A DNA stretch of 64,000 nt. It comes from Blastomussa wellsi (Eukaryota > Cnidaria > Anthozoa > Scleractinia > Plerogyridae). Positions 23,301 to 35,200 of the stretch are shown here, in pieces. Location of the stretch: positions 3,350,817 to 3,414,816 of the forward strand of contig OX393570.1 in NCBI GenBank assembly GCA_947652115.1. The letters are read 5' to 3'. The first letter of the stretch is position 1; the number at the start of each line of letters is the position of its first letter. Under the pieces are notes generated by a model that was not told the DNA's origin, searched no databases, and saw only the letters and a program-made list of their open reading frames with translations. Made by a program: the position numbers and the translations under genes.

Positions 23301-24073
23301 GCAGGGGTGATCAGGATTAAAGATATCTTTCAGGATAGCGATTTTTGACTTTCAATGATTTTTGCCGCATGTTTCCAGTCAAAACCAATTTCTTGATATA
23401 TTACGGCCTATGTAATGCTATTCCCCAAAATTGGATTCGCCTATTGAAGGAAGCCAGCTTAAATGGCTCTCACAACAATAATGTAGAGTACGTAGATAAA
23501 ATTCCTATAAATGAGATTTCATGTAAGTCGGCTACTAAATTTCTAATTGATCAAAAATTCATACCCCCTACAGCAGAGCAAAGAATGGTACAGGCAAATC
23601 TTAATAAACAAGCTATTGAAACCATTTATACTATTCCTTTCAGAGTGACAAAGGATATTAGACTTGCTATTTTCCAATTTAAGGTTGTGCATCACATCCT
23701 CCCAACTAATGCAACACTTTTCAGAGATAAGATAATTCAACAGGACAAGTGTCATCTTTGTGACCAAAAACAAACTTTAAAGCATCTATTTGTACTATGT
23801 CCAGACGTGCAAACTTTTTGGGAAACTTTTTGCAATTGGTGGAATGTTATAAATGACGACTCTATCACCTTAAATGAACAAGTCGTCATTTACGGCTTTA
23901 CAAACAATCTCAGTGAACGTCTTGGTTTAAACCTCTGCTTAATAATCGCTAAGTATTACATCTACTGTGCTTCGCGAGAGAAAGACCCATATTACTTCGA
24001 AGTTTTCCTTGTTTTTCTGAAGAGTAAATTATTCATCGAGAAAAGCAAAGCCAAATCGCAAATAAATTTTTAA
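20376..24073 (+). pseudogene. LINE ORF2 (endonuclease-reverse transcriptase), broken by one stop and one frameshift
   Basis: An AP-type endonuclease occupies about residues 1-235, with motifs LNVRG, LQET, IIGGDFN, LDYW and LSDH. Reverse transcriptase motifs follow: RPISLLN, FVDFKKAFDSV, GVRQGCPLSG and QYADD (YADD catalytic box at codon 702). A C-terminal Cys/His zinc knuckle (CHLC...H...C) starts at 23750. Damage 1 is an in-frame TGA at 21531-21533; the same frame stays open on both sides, and CGA to TGA by CpG decay is the likely cause. Damage 2 is near 23340-23350, where the frame moves by one at a short T run, consistent with loss of one T. Both catalytic domains otherwise look complete. 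Confidence 0.9.
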
Positions 24074-24280
24074 ACGAGTGCTTTTTTGTGTGTGTGATAC
24101 ATATAGTATTTTAAAATAATGAGTTTTGTAAGTATTCCATAAGTATTTTTAAAATAATGTGTTATGTATCCTCGTTATGAGTGTTGTATTTCATATAGCA
24201 AATAAGATATGTAAAAGTAGTCGAGTTGTGTAATAACTAAAATAAAAAAAAAATTAAAAAAAAAAAAAAAAAAAAAAAAA

Positions 24281-24294
24281 GTAGTAAGTAGTGC
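24281..24294. repeat. LINE target-site duplication, right copy
   Basis: Exact copy of the 14-bp sequence at 18878-18891, placed directly after the A-rich tail. Confidence 0.93.
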
Positions 24295-24908
24295 CCTTAT
24301 TTATTCACGAAAGTCCTCCTAAGAGTCGTGATTATTACTAATTATTCTAAAATAATTAACGAGGTTAAGCAAAATATCGTGATTTGTCAGTGGCGAGCAG
24401 ATCAACTCGAATGCTGAGGCAAACAATTGATCTGCGAGACATTGACAAATCACAATGTTTTGCAAAAACCGAGTTCAATAATTGTTTTACTATACGATGA
24501 CTTAATCTGTTTAAGTTTTGCACAGTTACCTTAGGGAACTTTCAACCGCCTGCTTCCTTGATGAAATAATATGTAGATTTAGCCAAGCCTAAAAGCGGAG
24601 CTCCATAGTTTTTGCTGATTCTTAACAATTTGAGAAAATGATCTAAATCAGTAAAAATTCTAGCGTATGCAACTCCCCAAGAAAGATTACGTTACCGAAA
24701 AAAATCACAATTGTTAACTCCAATCACATAAAATTAATTCCCCCGAGGATGGCCATGAAAAACTACAAAATCAACCAAAATATCAGACCTGGGCCCGCAA
24801 TACAATGGATAACCATTACCTGGTCAGCGGTCAACTGGTCACACTGCTCATTAAGCCAATACACCTCACCAAGCAATTATAAGCCCAGGGCGTATTTGAG
24901 GAATTGCC
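24295..24908. other. Spacer after the LINE; nothing recognised
   Basis: AT-rich sequence without a recognisable gene or repeat. A short palindromic pairing around 24380-24455 (cgtgatttgtcag against its near reverse complement ttgacaaatcac) is the only structure seen. Confidence 0.3.
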
Positions 24909-25178
24909 CCTTTCATTTCTCCTTTTTACCAAATGCTGACTTTTTATAGCATTCAAAAGTTACGAAAAACTGTGCATCATTTGTTGCATGACCTGGAGTC
25001 AAAAGGGGCATGAGTCTATTCCTGGGTAGATGTCATATTTACTGATTTGCACCGAAACAAGTCTTTGTAAACATGCATGCAAATCAGTTTGTGTGGTCTA
25101 CCTAGGATAGAGCCATGCCCCTTCTGACTCGGTCATGTCATAAATAGTCAGCATTTGGTAAAAAGGAGAAATGAAAGG
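24909..25178. repeat. Foldback element with 32-bp perfect terminal arms
   Basis: The arms at 24909-24940 and 25147-25178 are exact reverse complements. Pairing continues inward with mismatches (gcatgacc...ggggcatg...ggtaga on both sides). A central stem actgatttgca / tgcaaatcagt closes the structure, so almost the whole 270 bp can fold. MITE-like, no coding capacity. Confidence 0.78.
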
Positions 25179-25541
25179 TGCGCTGTGTTTCGAACTTGTG
25201 CAAAGGTTTATTTTAGTGAAAAATTATTTGGGGGTTAGATGCACTTTAATGTCTCTATTAGTTTGTCCAAAGACTTAAGGGTATTTTGAGTGCAAAAGTT
25301 TCCCTTGGCACATAGTGTGGTCGTAGTGACTTCATTTGTGTCAGGCAGGTATAAAATAGCCAAAGGTGTTGTACTTTTCTAGCCTGGGAAATTTCTGAAC
25401 TTCACAGTGTTCTCTTGTTGGTCCAAGAGTTTCATTTTTTTGTCAAAAATGTTATTAAAAGGGTAAGGATCTGGACCTTGGCATGCAGCCTTTCTGTGTA
25501 CATTGAAAACGTTTTTGGGTATAATCCCTCCTGATAGCCCC

Positions 25542-25694
25542 TTTGCATAAATTGTACCCAAATTTGAATAACGATACTTGATACATCCTTAGCCTTGTGT
25601 GGATGTTTATAGACAAAGGATTTTTTTTATGCGAATTTGAGGCTGATGATGTATCAAGTATTGTGATTTAAATTTGGGCACCATTTGCTATATT
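25542..25694. repeat. Foldback element, about 45-bp imperfect arms
   Basis: The left arm (ttgtacccaaatttgaataa...cgatacttgatacatc) and the right arm (gatgtatcaagtattgtg...aaatttgggcacca) are reverse complements with a few differences. The loop is about 55 bp and T-rich. MITE-like. Confidence 0.65.
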
Positions 25695-26772
25695 CCTATC
25701 ATTGTGGAAAGTCATGGTGTTTCAATCCAAATTATAATAATTGACTAAGGACAAGCCAAGACAGAAAAACACATTAATCCTCTCATATCTTTTATTACAA
25801 TACCAAAGCTTGCCAACACTTATGATATATACCTAATAACTATTAATTTATGTTTTGTGGCCTTACTATTTACTGTCAGAATTTTTGCCAAGGCTTAATT
25901 TGTCACAAAAATAATATCTTAATCATGATCTAAGAGAAACATTTAGTGAACTTAGTTTCAGTTGCAACATTTGCAGATATTGAACTATTATAACCTTTTA
26001 ATATGCAGAAAAGGCAGCGTAAACACTATGTGGTTGTGAGAAATTATCCTAGATCTAAACTATCGCTACCCCATATCAATGCTGAAGTCTTTTTGAACGT
26101 TGTGCTGATCAATATGGTGTGATTTCTCTCTTCGCTATAGCACAACATTGAATAAGCTAAGGAGAAAGGGGAGGAAGGAAATAGAAAACCTTCCCAACCT
26201 TGTCTGTGACTGTACATAGGCAAATAACCTATAACTTATCATCCACTGAGATAATTACTACACTGTTACATATGAGCAATCCCTTTTTTCTCTTAGTTTG
26301 TTGAGTGAAGCGAAAATACAACAAAGCAAGCTTTGTAGAATGAAGTGAAAATAGAGTAAGGGGGAAAATGGCTTTGATTTTTCCACTTGCTCTCTTTTTT
26401 GCTTTACACCTGGCGGACTAAGAAAAAAGGAACTACTGGTCTAAATAATTACCTAATTTTTACTCTCCTGTGAGTGCCAAGTGCAGATTATGTAAACACA
26501 GTGGGCACATTCTGGTTCTGGGAGAGATGAGAGTTAAGCCCAGGAGGAGTGCCCCATATGAAAGAGACGAGGATATCATCTTTGCTTAGGATTTCAAAGT
26601 ATGGAGTTGAGTTTCACTTACGGTGTTCAGGGCAGAACACCAATATATTTTAAGCCTCATTTTAAGAGTGTATGAGAATAAATAAAAATTACTGTCATAC
26701 TGTCTTGTTAGTATGGATGGATCAGGAATGAAGAACAACTGGTATAATCAGGATCCTAACTGGCTAATTGCT
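25695..26772. other. Gene-free spacer; nothing recognised
   Basis: AT-rich sequence. No gene, array or clear mobile element is visible. Confidence 0.3.
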
Positions 26773-27020
26773 GCTTGTTCTTCTCCGGTTTCTATAGCAT
26801 GAAACTCCAAGCAACTAGGAGTATTACTGCTCTTACTTGCAGGTTACTCCCCAGCATCCTGTCAGGCTTCCCCAACAATTGTCCTGGCACCATTAATACT
26901 CCCAGGTGGAGAAAGGCACTGAGAATTAAGTGCCCAAGAACACAATACAATGGCCCCGGCCAGAACTCAAACCATGACTGTTGGATCTGGAGTCCAACCC
27001 GCTAGCCGTTTGGCCAGTGC
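26773..27020 (-). mobile_element. tRNA-derived SINE, minus orientation
   Basis: Read on the minus strand, a tRNA-like head (A-box-like ggctagcgggttgg, B-box-like ggtttgagttc) is followed by phrases shared with the plus-strand SINE next to it: gtgttcttgggca, tgcctttctccacc, actcctagttgctt and a 3' end near catgctatagaaaccgg. The copy is more decayed than its neighbour. The phrases match a SINE body that I recall from marine invertebrates (possibly the MetaSINE superfamily); that assignment is from memory. Confidence 0.7.
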
Positions 27021-27034
27021 ACCTCCCACAAGCC
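27021..27034. repeat. SINE target-site duplication, left copy
   Basis: acctcccacaagcc recurs as acctcccacaaacc at 27396-27409 (one mismatch), flanking the plus-strand SINE. Confidence 0.7.
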
Positions 27035-27395
27035 ACAGAGTTGCAGTGGCCTAATGGTTAGTGGGCTGGACTCCAGATCAAATGGTCCGGGCTTGAGCCT
27101 TGGCTGGGGTACTGCGTTGTGTTCTTGGGCAAGACACATAACTCTCACAGTGCCTCTCTCCATCCAGGTGTAGAAATGGGTACCTGCAAATCAACCTCAT
27201 TCTTAGGGTCTCTTCATCTTCCCGCCCTTGCGGAACGTAGGACAGGAAGATGAGAAACCCTACTGAGGTGTAACCCTCCCATAGACTACCATCCCATCTA
27301 GACGAGAGAAGAAATACTCCTAGATGCTTCATGCTGAGGAAATCGGGATAAGTTCTAGCATAATTGTAGGCCTGTATGCAGACTTTACCTTACCT
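27035..27395 (+). mobile_element. tRNA-derived SINE, full length, plus orientation
   Basis: A 361-bp element. The tRNA-like head has an A box around gtggcctaatggttagtggg and a B box around ggtccgggcttgagcc. The body includes tgttcttgggcaagacac, gcctctctccatccaggtg, aatgggtacctg and actcctagatgcttcatgct, and the 3' end aaatcgggataagttc is followed by a short (cttacc) type tail. A 14-bp target-site duplication flanks it. It was probably mobilised by a partner LINE and transcribed by RNA polymerase III from the internal boxes. It sits head to head with the minus-strand SINE. Confidence 0.85.
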
Positions 27396-27409
27396 ACCTC
27401 CCACAAACC
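27396..27409. repeat. SINE target-site duplication, right copy
   Basis: acctcccacaaacc matches the left copy at 27021-27034 with one difference. Confidence 0.7.
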
Positions 27410-28011
27410 CTGCCAGATTGGTCTCCTTAAGGGGTAATTCAGATTTTGCAACAACCATCCTTATCCCTTTCATATGGGAAACTCCTCAGACTGCTCAGTT
27501 CATTGTTTGAGTACACAGGTTTACAATCCTTTGAATGATTTATAATTTGCCTAATTTGGGTGATTTTAAAAACTAGAAGACCATTTTTGTATTAACAGGA
27601 ATCAGAAAGTAATGGTCCATGTTTATTCTAATTGGCACATTAGTATATTAAATTGTTGCTGAGTGTCTCTTATCAGTAAATAAACCGAGTCTGATTTGGG
27701 ACATGCAAAAATGTGGTCTAATATTATTTTAAGTTGTCGCACCAGAAATCAGAACAGAAATCATCAGTTCTTCCTCTTTCAAGAATTCAGTTGTTTTCTA
27801 AACTGCTAGTATTATAGTAGTATTTTGGCATTCAATGGTAGGACAGTTAGTCAATTAGGTCAAAACCTTTGTGATACTTACTTTTGAATCATTTTGTATC
27901 TTTCAAAAATAAACTAATAGTGAGGAACTTTATTTAGCTCAAAAAGATACATCTGATCTTATTATTTTTTTAAGAAGCCAAGATATTAAACTGTGCAGCA
28001 ATATTTAATAA
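27410..28011. other. Spacer; nothing recognised
   Basis: AT-rich, short open frames only, no repeat noticed. Confidence 0.3.
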
Positions 28012-28140
28012 AATGTCAATCAAAGTACTCTGAAGAGTAAAAAGGACCACAATTGACTTAGGAGTCCTGATCATCTGGACTCCTAAGTCAACTTGAACTA
28101 TGACACTTTGTACTCTCCAGAGAGTACTTTGATTGACATT
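28012..28140. repeat. Foldback element with aatgtcaatcaaa ends
   Basis: The ends aatgtcaatcaaagtactct and agagtactttgattgacatt are perfect reverse complements. The arms continue with bulges to a central gacttaggagtcc / ggactcctaagtc stem around a very short loop, so about 129 bp folds almost completely. The terminal gtcaatcaaa also occurs in the foldback at 63875-63982. Confidence 0.75.
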
Positions 28141-29285
28141 GTATTGTGTATTTAATTACTATAAGTGACACACAGCTCACTGATTTTTCTCTGTCCGCCT
28201 CCCAGCGATATTTATTAAGTCAATAATTGTTTTATAATTTATATTCCTATTCCTTAGAAAAGTATCTACTAGTTTAACTTTGTAATTAAAAAAGAGAACT
28301 TACGTAAACAAACTTTCTTGAACTCTGATAGCTTAATTGCCACAGTAGCAAGTCAAAAGTGTTTTATTCACTTGTGTCACGCAATAAAGTGACAGTCAAA
28401 TGTGCCGACTTTAGAACCTACAGAATTCACAGCTTGTGACACCAGCACTGACGTCACATCACTGCTGTGGAGTTGTCATCTCAGGATTTGGTTTTGTTTA
28501 TGAGTTGTACATTGCATTGAACTGAGCCTCCTCTCTTTAACATTTGACTAGTGAACAGAGACTCTTGTCACTCATTAAAGACTTCAATAAACCACTTTTA
28601 TCTACACCGAATTATGACTTTGCATCCCATCTTAAGCAGCATATAATATAAACAATTCTTTGTCACTTCACCCTAAATACTTAAAATTGGAGCATCTCAA
28701 GCCCCCGACCTTCATAAATTATGGGGTTTTTCTTGAATGTAAAGCACCCTTTTGTATTGTCAGATTGGAGATGATAAGGTAAAGCTATCACACGGCTAAG
28801 ACCTTCAATAACTAATATCAATAAACCAATCAGAATGCGTTATGCATCTACAATCTAGTTATTTCGAGATCAAATCGCTTTGATTTGCTTAACATAAGGA
28901 CTAAAACGCTCAAATTCTTATCTGTTCACCCTGACAGAAAGCCTTTTAGAGCCTTGTAGCTCCACAGGGCAATGTATAATACACAGCGATTAGTACTGCT
29001 TGCTACTTTTGAATAGTAGCCCAGTATGTTATTGGTTTTTATCTTAAACGTCACTGAGTGTATTAAAATACCTCGTCATTTGCAAGTTGACAAGAACGTA
29101 AGTGTGTTCACTTTTTTCCTGACGCAGCACAGCCTCTTTACGTCCACTATCCTTTAACGTCTGTGACAATTGCTATTACAGATTATCCTTTACAACAGTT
29201 CACAGTCCAGCTCCACAATGACTATTCCTGCACCGTGTCCCTTATCACCCAAGCGTTACCTTTCATAGCGTTCTTAAACTATTTT
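28141..29285. other. 3' flank of gene B; no clear feature
   Basis: This should contain the 3' UTR of gene B. No AATAAA is close to the stop; the nearest clear minus-strand hexamer I see is at 28368-28363, about 920 nt away, so the poly(A) site is uncertain. No other gene is seen. Confidence 0.3.
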
Positions 29286-32200
29286 TTACAGCTCCGATGT
29301 TTTACTGGAACTTTTCTGCCGACTGCTGCTTTTTGAACTGCTTCCAGTTCGCCCAAATTCCACCCACTGTTCTTTTAACTCTGGAACATTTCTTGTCCGT
29401 GCGCTAGTTTCTCTGGTCATTCCCGATGCAGAACCGCCTCTCCCCTCCCCGCTGGAAGAGGAGTGACTGCTGACCGTTTGGTATCTGGAAGAGGATGACT
29501 GCAAAGGCTTCCTTTCCACGTGAAGCTGCACTGGTTCAAATTCTAATTTCTCCTCCGCTTCTACTTTCACGCGAATAGGGCTTGATGAACCTTGAGTCGA
29601 TTCGACCTGTGAAATGACAGTTTGATTGTTTTCTTGGCTTTCGGTTGTCTCGAAGCCGTTCCCCGGGGACTGCAGCCGGAATTGTAATAACGTTGGGGAA
29701 GACGTAGGGCCTGAAGCCGACACGGAACTAGTCTGTAATTGTGTGATTTTGGTTAAAACTTTACTGCTGGTTGGTGTTGTGGTTTGGCTATTAATGTCTG
29801 CAACATTTAACGTTGTAGGCTTGATGGATGCCTTTGTGGGGTCAGGAAAGACACTAAACGTCGGACTGGTACTCGTTTCCAGGTGTCTTATTTTAGGAGG
29901 ACTGCTGGGTGGTGTATTGCTAGTTTCACCGTTATTACTTACAATGGTAATGGACGGCTCGTCGGCTCCTGCGTCGACCTGATAGCGTTGGACTGGACTG
30001 ACACTTCTCTGGATTCTGGTAATCTTTGTGGTGACAGTGCTGCTGCCTTGCTCACTGATGGCCGTGCTGTCCTGTCTTCCACTGTCGAATGGACTTCTTA
30101 TTTTCACCATTCTTTTGGGGTTCATCTCGTAGTTGGAAATCTCGAAAGGCTTCGTCTTCTCCTTAACGTCCACCATAAATTCAGTGTGACCGAAAGTAGA
30201 AGACGACGATTCCGTCTGCGTGGATTCCTGGGGCACAACAACCTCCCTGGTCACCGTGACTCCTTTCGGCGGCATGATGTAGGAGGTAGTGTAGTGGGCC
30301 TCGACCTCTCTCTCTGGTCTCAGCAGACCCTTGAGCCGGAAAATCTCTTGGTTCAACTCTTCGATTTCTTTAATGTAGCCATTGCACTCGAGGATCTTCG
30401 TCTCAAGTTCGCGCTTCAACGAAGTAATATCGACTTCGAGAGTTGATTTTAGACTCTTGACCTGGATTTCCTTGTCCCTCTTCTCTTCTTCCAAGAATTC
30501 TTCCAGTTTTAACACCTGACTGTTCCGGTGGTTAGCCTCGATGTCTAACTCCGCCAATTTTTGATTCAAGATCTCAATCTCACTGATGTAGCCATCACAT
30601 TCTACTTGCTTGTTGCTGAGTTCTCGCTTGAGCCTTTCTAAGTCCTGCTCGTTGGAGTTGTTGAGAATGCGCAGTTTCTCAATCAAGGTCTCCTTCTCGA
30701 TGATTTCCGTTTTGTATACTTCTATTCTGCTCTCGATTTCGGTGATTTTTACCAGTAGAACGTTCGTTTCACTCTCTGTTTGACTCTTGTCGGCTCGCGC
30801 CTCGTCCATCCGTTTTACAAGAACATCAAACTTGCTTCGAACCGTAGAAAGTTGCGCCTCGAGCTCGTATTTCTCTTGGTTGAGCTTCTCGATTTCTCTG
30901 ATGTAACCATCGCACTCGACTTCTCTGCTATTCAGCTCGCGCCGCAGTTTATCCATCTCGCCATCGTTATTTGAAATTTGGACGCGGAGCCTTTCGATGA
31001 CAGTCTCTTTCTCAATAATTTCTGTCTTGTACTCTTCGATGCGTGTTTGAATCTCGATGATTTGTTCATGCATGACGCTCGCTTCACTCTCACCTTTACT
31101 TTTAAGCTCATCCACTTGAGCGACCACAACTTCTTTGTCATTCCGAAGATCCACTATGTGAATCTCCAGCTTGTTGATTGTATTGCGAAGTGAATTGATC
31201 TCAACGAGTTGTTCGGACTTTTCATGTTTAAGCTTCTCGATGTCGTGCAAGTATTGTTCGCATTCGTTTTTCTTGGAGGAAAGATCTCTCTTGAGCCGGT
31301 CGACCTCCTGCTCATACGATGTGGTTTGGAATCGCAACTTCTCTATAATGGTTTCTTTTTCGATTATTTCTTTCTTGTAGCTCTCGACCCTTGTCTGAAT
31401 TTCAATTATCTGTTCACTCATGAACTTGGCATCTGTTTCTCCTTTAGCCGTGGAATCATCGAGTTGCCTCTCGATGCCTTCTCTTGTGACCTTCTCTTTC
31501 TGTACGTCGCCCTCTAAAATGATAACCTTTTCTCGGAGAGACATTATTTCAATAGTCAGCTCAGATTTTTCCTTGGTGATCAGTTCTATTTTTTCCAGAG
31601 ACATTTTGAACTCTCCGTCCTTGGAAAGAAGGTCTCTTCTGGTAACCTCTAGCTCATACTTCAGGTGTTCAATTTCGTCTTCCTTGACGCTGATTTCTCT
31701 CTTGGCATTGTCAAGCTTGTTTTGCAACTCATTCACGAATTTGGCATAACCAGTAGATTCTTGATCGCCGCGGGACTTCGCCTCCACTAGTTGTGACTGA
31801 AGTTGGGCTTTTTCGGCCTTCTCAGTGTCGATGTGGACTGTCAATTTGGTAATCTTGCTTCTTAGCGCAAGAAGTTCTACTTCCATATCCGCCTTTTCTT
31901 TCTTGGTGTCATCTAAGTCCTTAGAGTACTCGTCGCAGTCGATCTCTTTCGTCTCCAACTCAGTCCTGGTGATGTGGAGCTGATGCTCTACTTGGGACAC
32001 GCGTTCTCGAAGTTCTCGAATGATGGTTTCCTTTTCAATGATCTCCCGTTTACAAACCTCTACTTGATTCGTGGCATCTTTAATTTGCTTCTTGAGGTCA
32101 TTACTCTGATTGGTCCCCTTACTTACGACCTCGTTAAAATTCTGCTTCAGTTCGTTCGTGTCTTTTTCTTGCTCTTCGATAAGAATCTCGAAGTTTCTTA

Positions 32201-35200
32201 TTTGTCCGCGAAGTGTGTTGATTTCGATTTCCATATCTGCTTTCTGTTGGTTACTTCCTTCAAGGTCTTTGATGTAATCTTCGCATTCTAGCTGCTTGTT
32301 CTGAAGATCCCGCAGAACCTTATGCATGTCGCCCTCTAAATTAGCGTATTTGTTTTGCATGTCCTTGATCATTCGCTCTTTATCGACAGTTTCTTTGCGG
32401 TAGGTTTCGATCTCGATTCTCAGTTCGTTGACACGATCTGCGAAATCCCTTGACTGGTTATCTCCCATGTCCTTATAATCGGCGAGCTGGGCCTTTAATG
32501 TATCCTGTACCTTTCTGTCTTCTTCAATTTGAATATGTAATTTCTTCACCTTGGTCCTGAGGGAGATGACCTCGTTCTCTAAATCTGACTTGCCCTGTTG
32601 GGACAACTTGCTTGAGTCTCTGACAGATTCAAGTTGGACCTCAAGCTCTGCCAGTTGGTTGAGAAGCTCCTTATTTCTTTCCAGGATGTGTTCGTAGTCC
32701 GTCTCTATCTTGGAGATCTTAGTTTGGTATTCAACAACTTCTCTTTTGAGTGTGGTAACTCTCTCTTCAAGTGCTCGATTTGAACTTAGTAGCCCACTGT
32801 TCTTCTCTTTCTCAGTCTCCAGCTCATGCTCCAGTGTGGATACTTTCTTCAACGCAGCTAAAAGTTCCAGCTGCAGCTGAGCTTCTCGTTCTTGAAGCTT
32901 CTTAAAATCAGCTTCCATGGTGGAAAATATCTGTTCTGAGGAGACTTCGGAGACCTTTTCTTTCTGGCTCTCCAACACAAGGTCGTGGAGCTTTCTTTGC
33001 ATGGATTCAACTTCTTTCACCAAAAGATCTCTCTCCTGTCCCCATTCTGTTTCCTCCTGTTGCAGGTCTTCAATGCGGCGTTTCAGTGATTGAAGTTCTA
33101 ATTTTAACTTCTTGTTTTCTGCCGTTAAAATCTGTATTTCTTGGGTTTTCTCGGAGACTGTTTTTTGTAGTTCAAGGACCTTATCTTGAAGTTTGCGTCT
33201 CTCTTGTTTCACCTCCCCGAGAGAATTCTCCAATCCGCTGATCTTGTTTCTTAGGGCTTCGTTTTCTCTCTTAAGAGTATCGCGTTCTATCTTAATGGTT
33301 TCATACTCAGCGCTGAGATCCACAGAAAACATATCGGGTGCTGCTTCGACTGTTGAAATGCTTTGTACAGCGATGGTCTCTTCACGAGAAACTTTAAGTT
33401 CGTCGTAAAGCTTCTGGAGAGAAGCAAGTTCTATTTTGAGTCTCTCGTTTTCATCTTTCAGTATGCGGACGGTACCCTCCAGTTCACTATAATGAATGTG
33501 AAGCTTTTGAAGCTCAAACTTCGTGTCTCGTTGTTCCATGATAGTTTTCTCCAGTTCCGTCCGAACGCGATCGAGTTCTTCCTTTAGCTCAGCCCTGTCG
33601 ACTTCTAAATATTCGTTCTCTTCCTGTAGCCTTTCAATTATCGCCTTCTTCTCTACCAATTCGCGAATTTGCTCGTCGTAGTACTTCTGCTGCTCTATCA
33701 ATTTCTTCTGTAGGTTGTTGATCTCCTCCCTGAGGGTGTCATTCCTGGCTCTGACTTGGTCGAGAGATCCCTTAAGCTGGGCGTTTTCTTTCATCTGGTT
33801 CTGCAGCTCCTCTTCCAGTGATATGATCTTGCTCTGCGACGTTTGCACAGTTCGTTGAAGCTCTATCTTCGCATTGTTGGCAGACTTATAAGCCGACTCC
33901 CAATCTGCCATCTTCTTGAGGGCCTCCAGAAGTTCCTTCTGCTGGGTGCTGAGTTGATCTTGACTTGTTTGCAGCATCGTCTCGGTTTGGGCAGTCTTTT
34001 GTTGACTGGCTAGAAGATCCTCCTGTAAGTCCTTCAGCTTTTCTTCATAAGACGTTTTGTACGCTTCCAAACGGAACACTTTGTTCTTAGCAGATTGTAA
34101 CTCTTGTTCTAAACTGACTACCTTCTTGCGCAACGTTTTGTAATCTCCCTCGTCCACGACATCCCTTCCGTGTAGCTCCGAAAGGCTGTCCTCCAGATCA
34201 GATATCCTCTTCACTTTCAAGGAAAGTTCGTGCTCTAACGACTGGATAATTCGACTACAGTCTCCATGCTCTAACTCAAGTTTTGATGTTCTTCTTTTTC
34301 CGTCAAGATACCGTCTCTCTGCGTCTTCTTTCTCGTTAAGCACTCTTTGGTACGACTCCTCCAAGTCCTTTAGTCTCTTTAGAGTGGCTGCATCGGTTGG
34401 TTTCTTTTCTCTTTTGTCCGACTGCGTTGTTTGTATATTCACATACTTCTTGTTTATCATGGTGATGTCTGTTTGCAGTCGATCTCTTTCCGACTGGAGA
34501 GCATTGAGGCGAGCTCTCAGCTCAGTGTTCTCCCTCTTCAAATCTGTTATCTCTTTCTTCAAACGATCTTTCTCTTCCTCCAGCGTTTCATTACGTGCTT
34601 GGAGGTAGGTAAGCTTGCGGTTGACCGAGAGTATTTCGTTTTGTAGCCTGTCCACTTCTCTTTTGGCAGTTGCAAAATTGGTCTTGTACTCATTCAAGGA
34701 TGTTAAGAGAGTTGCCTTTTCTTGTTTGAGTTTATTTTTCTCGTTATCGGAAAGTTCAAGGCTATGCTGAAGACCATCAATTTTGGACTCAAGTTCTTGT
34801 ACTTTCAGTGTAAGGGCTGCTATTTCGTGTTGAGCTTTATCGAAGTCTTCTCTATAAGTTGCGATCTTTCGTTTTAGGTTGGTCACTTCTTCTTCTAGCG
34901 CCTTGTTAGTGGAACGGTACCATTCAATCTGCTTATTCTTTTCCTCAGTGGTCATGTCGAAATTATCCACAAGGGCTCTGAGCTCAGAAATCTCCCTTTC
35001 AAGGATCATGTTCTCCTCGCGCTGTTTGTCAAGCGTACCCCGCACTTTCTCCAGTTCGTCGAGCAAGCTGTTCTTCTCTACATTGAGCCGATGAATATCG
35101 CCTTCCAAAACACTTATTCTTTTCTGGTCCTTGATGAGTTCACGATTGAGGTCTTCGTTTTCGTGGTCAAGAGCTTTCACTTTCATCTCGAGCTCTGTTG

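Larger units (their letters stand above)
18892..24280 (+). mobile_element. L1/Tx1-type LINE retrotransposon, near full length
   Basis: The 5.4-kb element has a short 5' leader (129 nt before ORF1), ORF1 at 19021-19908, an inter-ORF spacer of about 470 nt with T-rich runs, ORF2 at 20376-24073, a 3' UTR of about 165 nt, and an A-rich tail ending at 24280. Exact 14-bp duplications flank it. ORF1 is open, but ORF2 has one nonsense codon and one frameshift, so the copy cannot now mobilise itself. The perfect duplication and light damage suggest a fairly recent insertion. It sits between genes A and B and interrupts neither. Confidence 0.93.
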
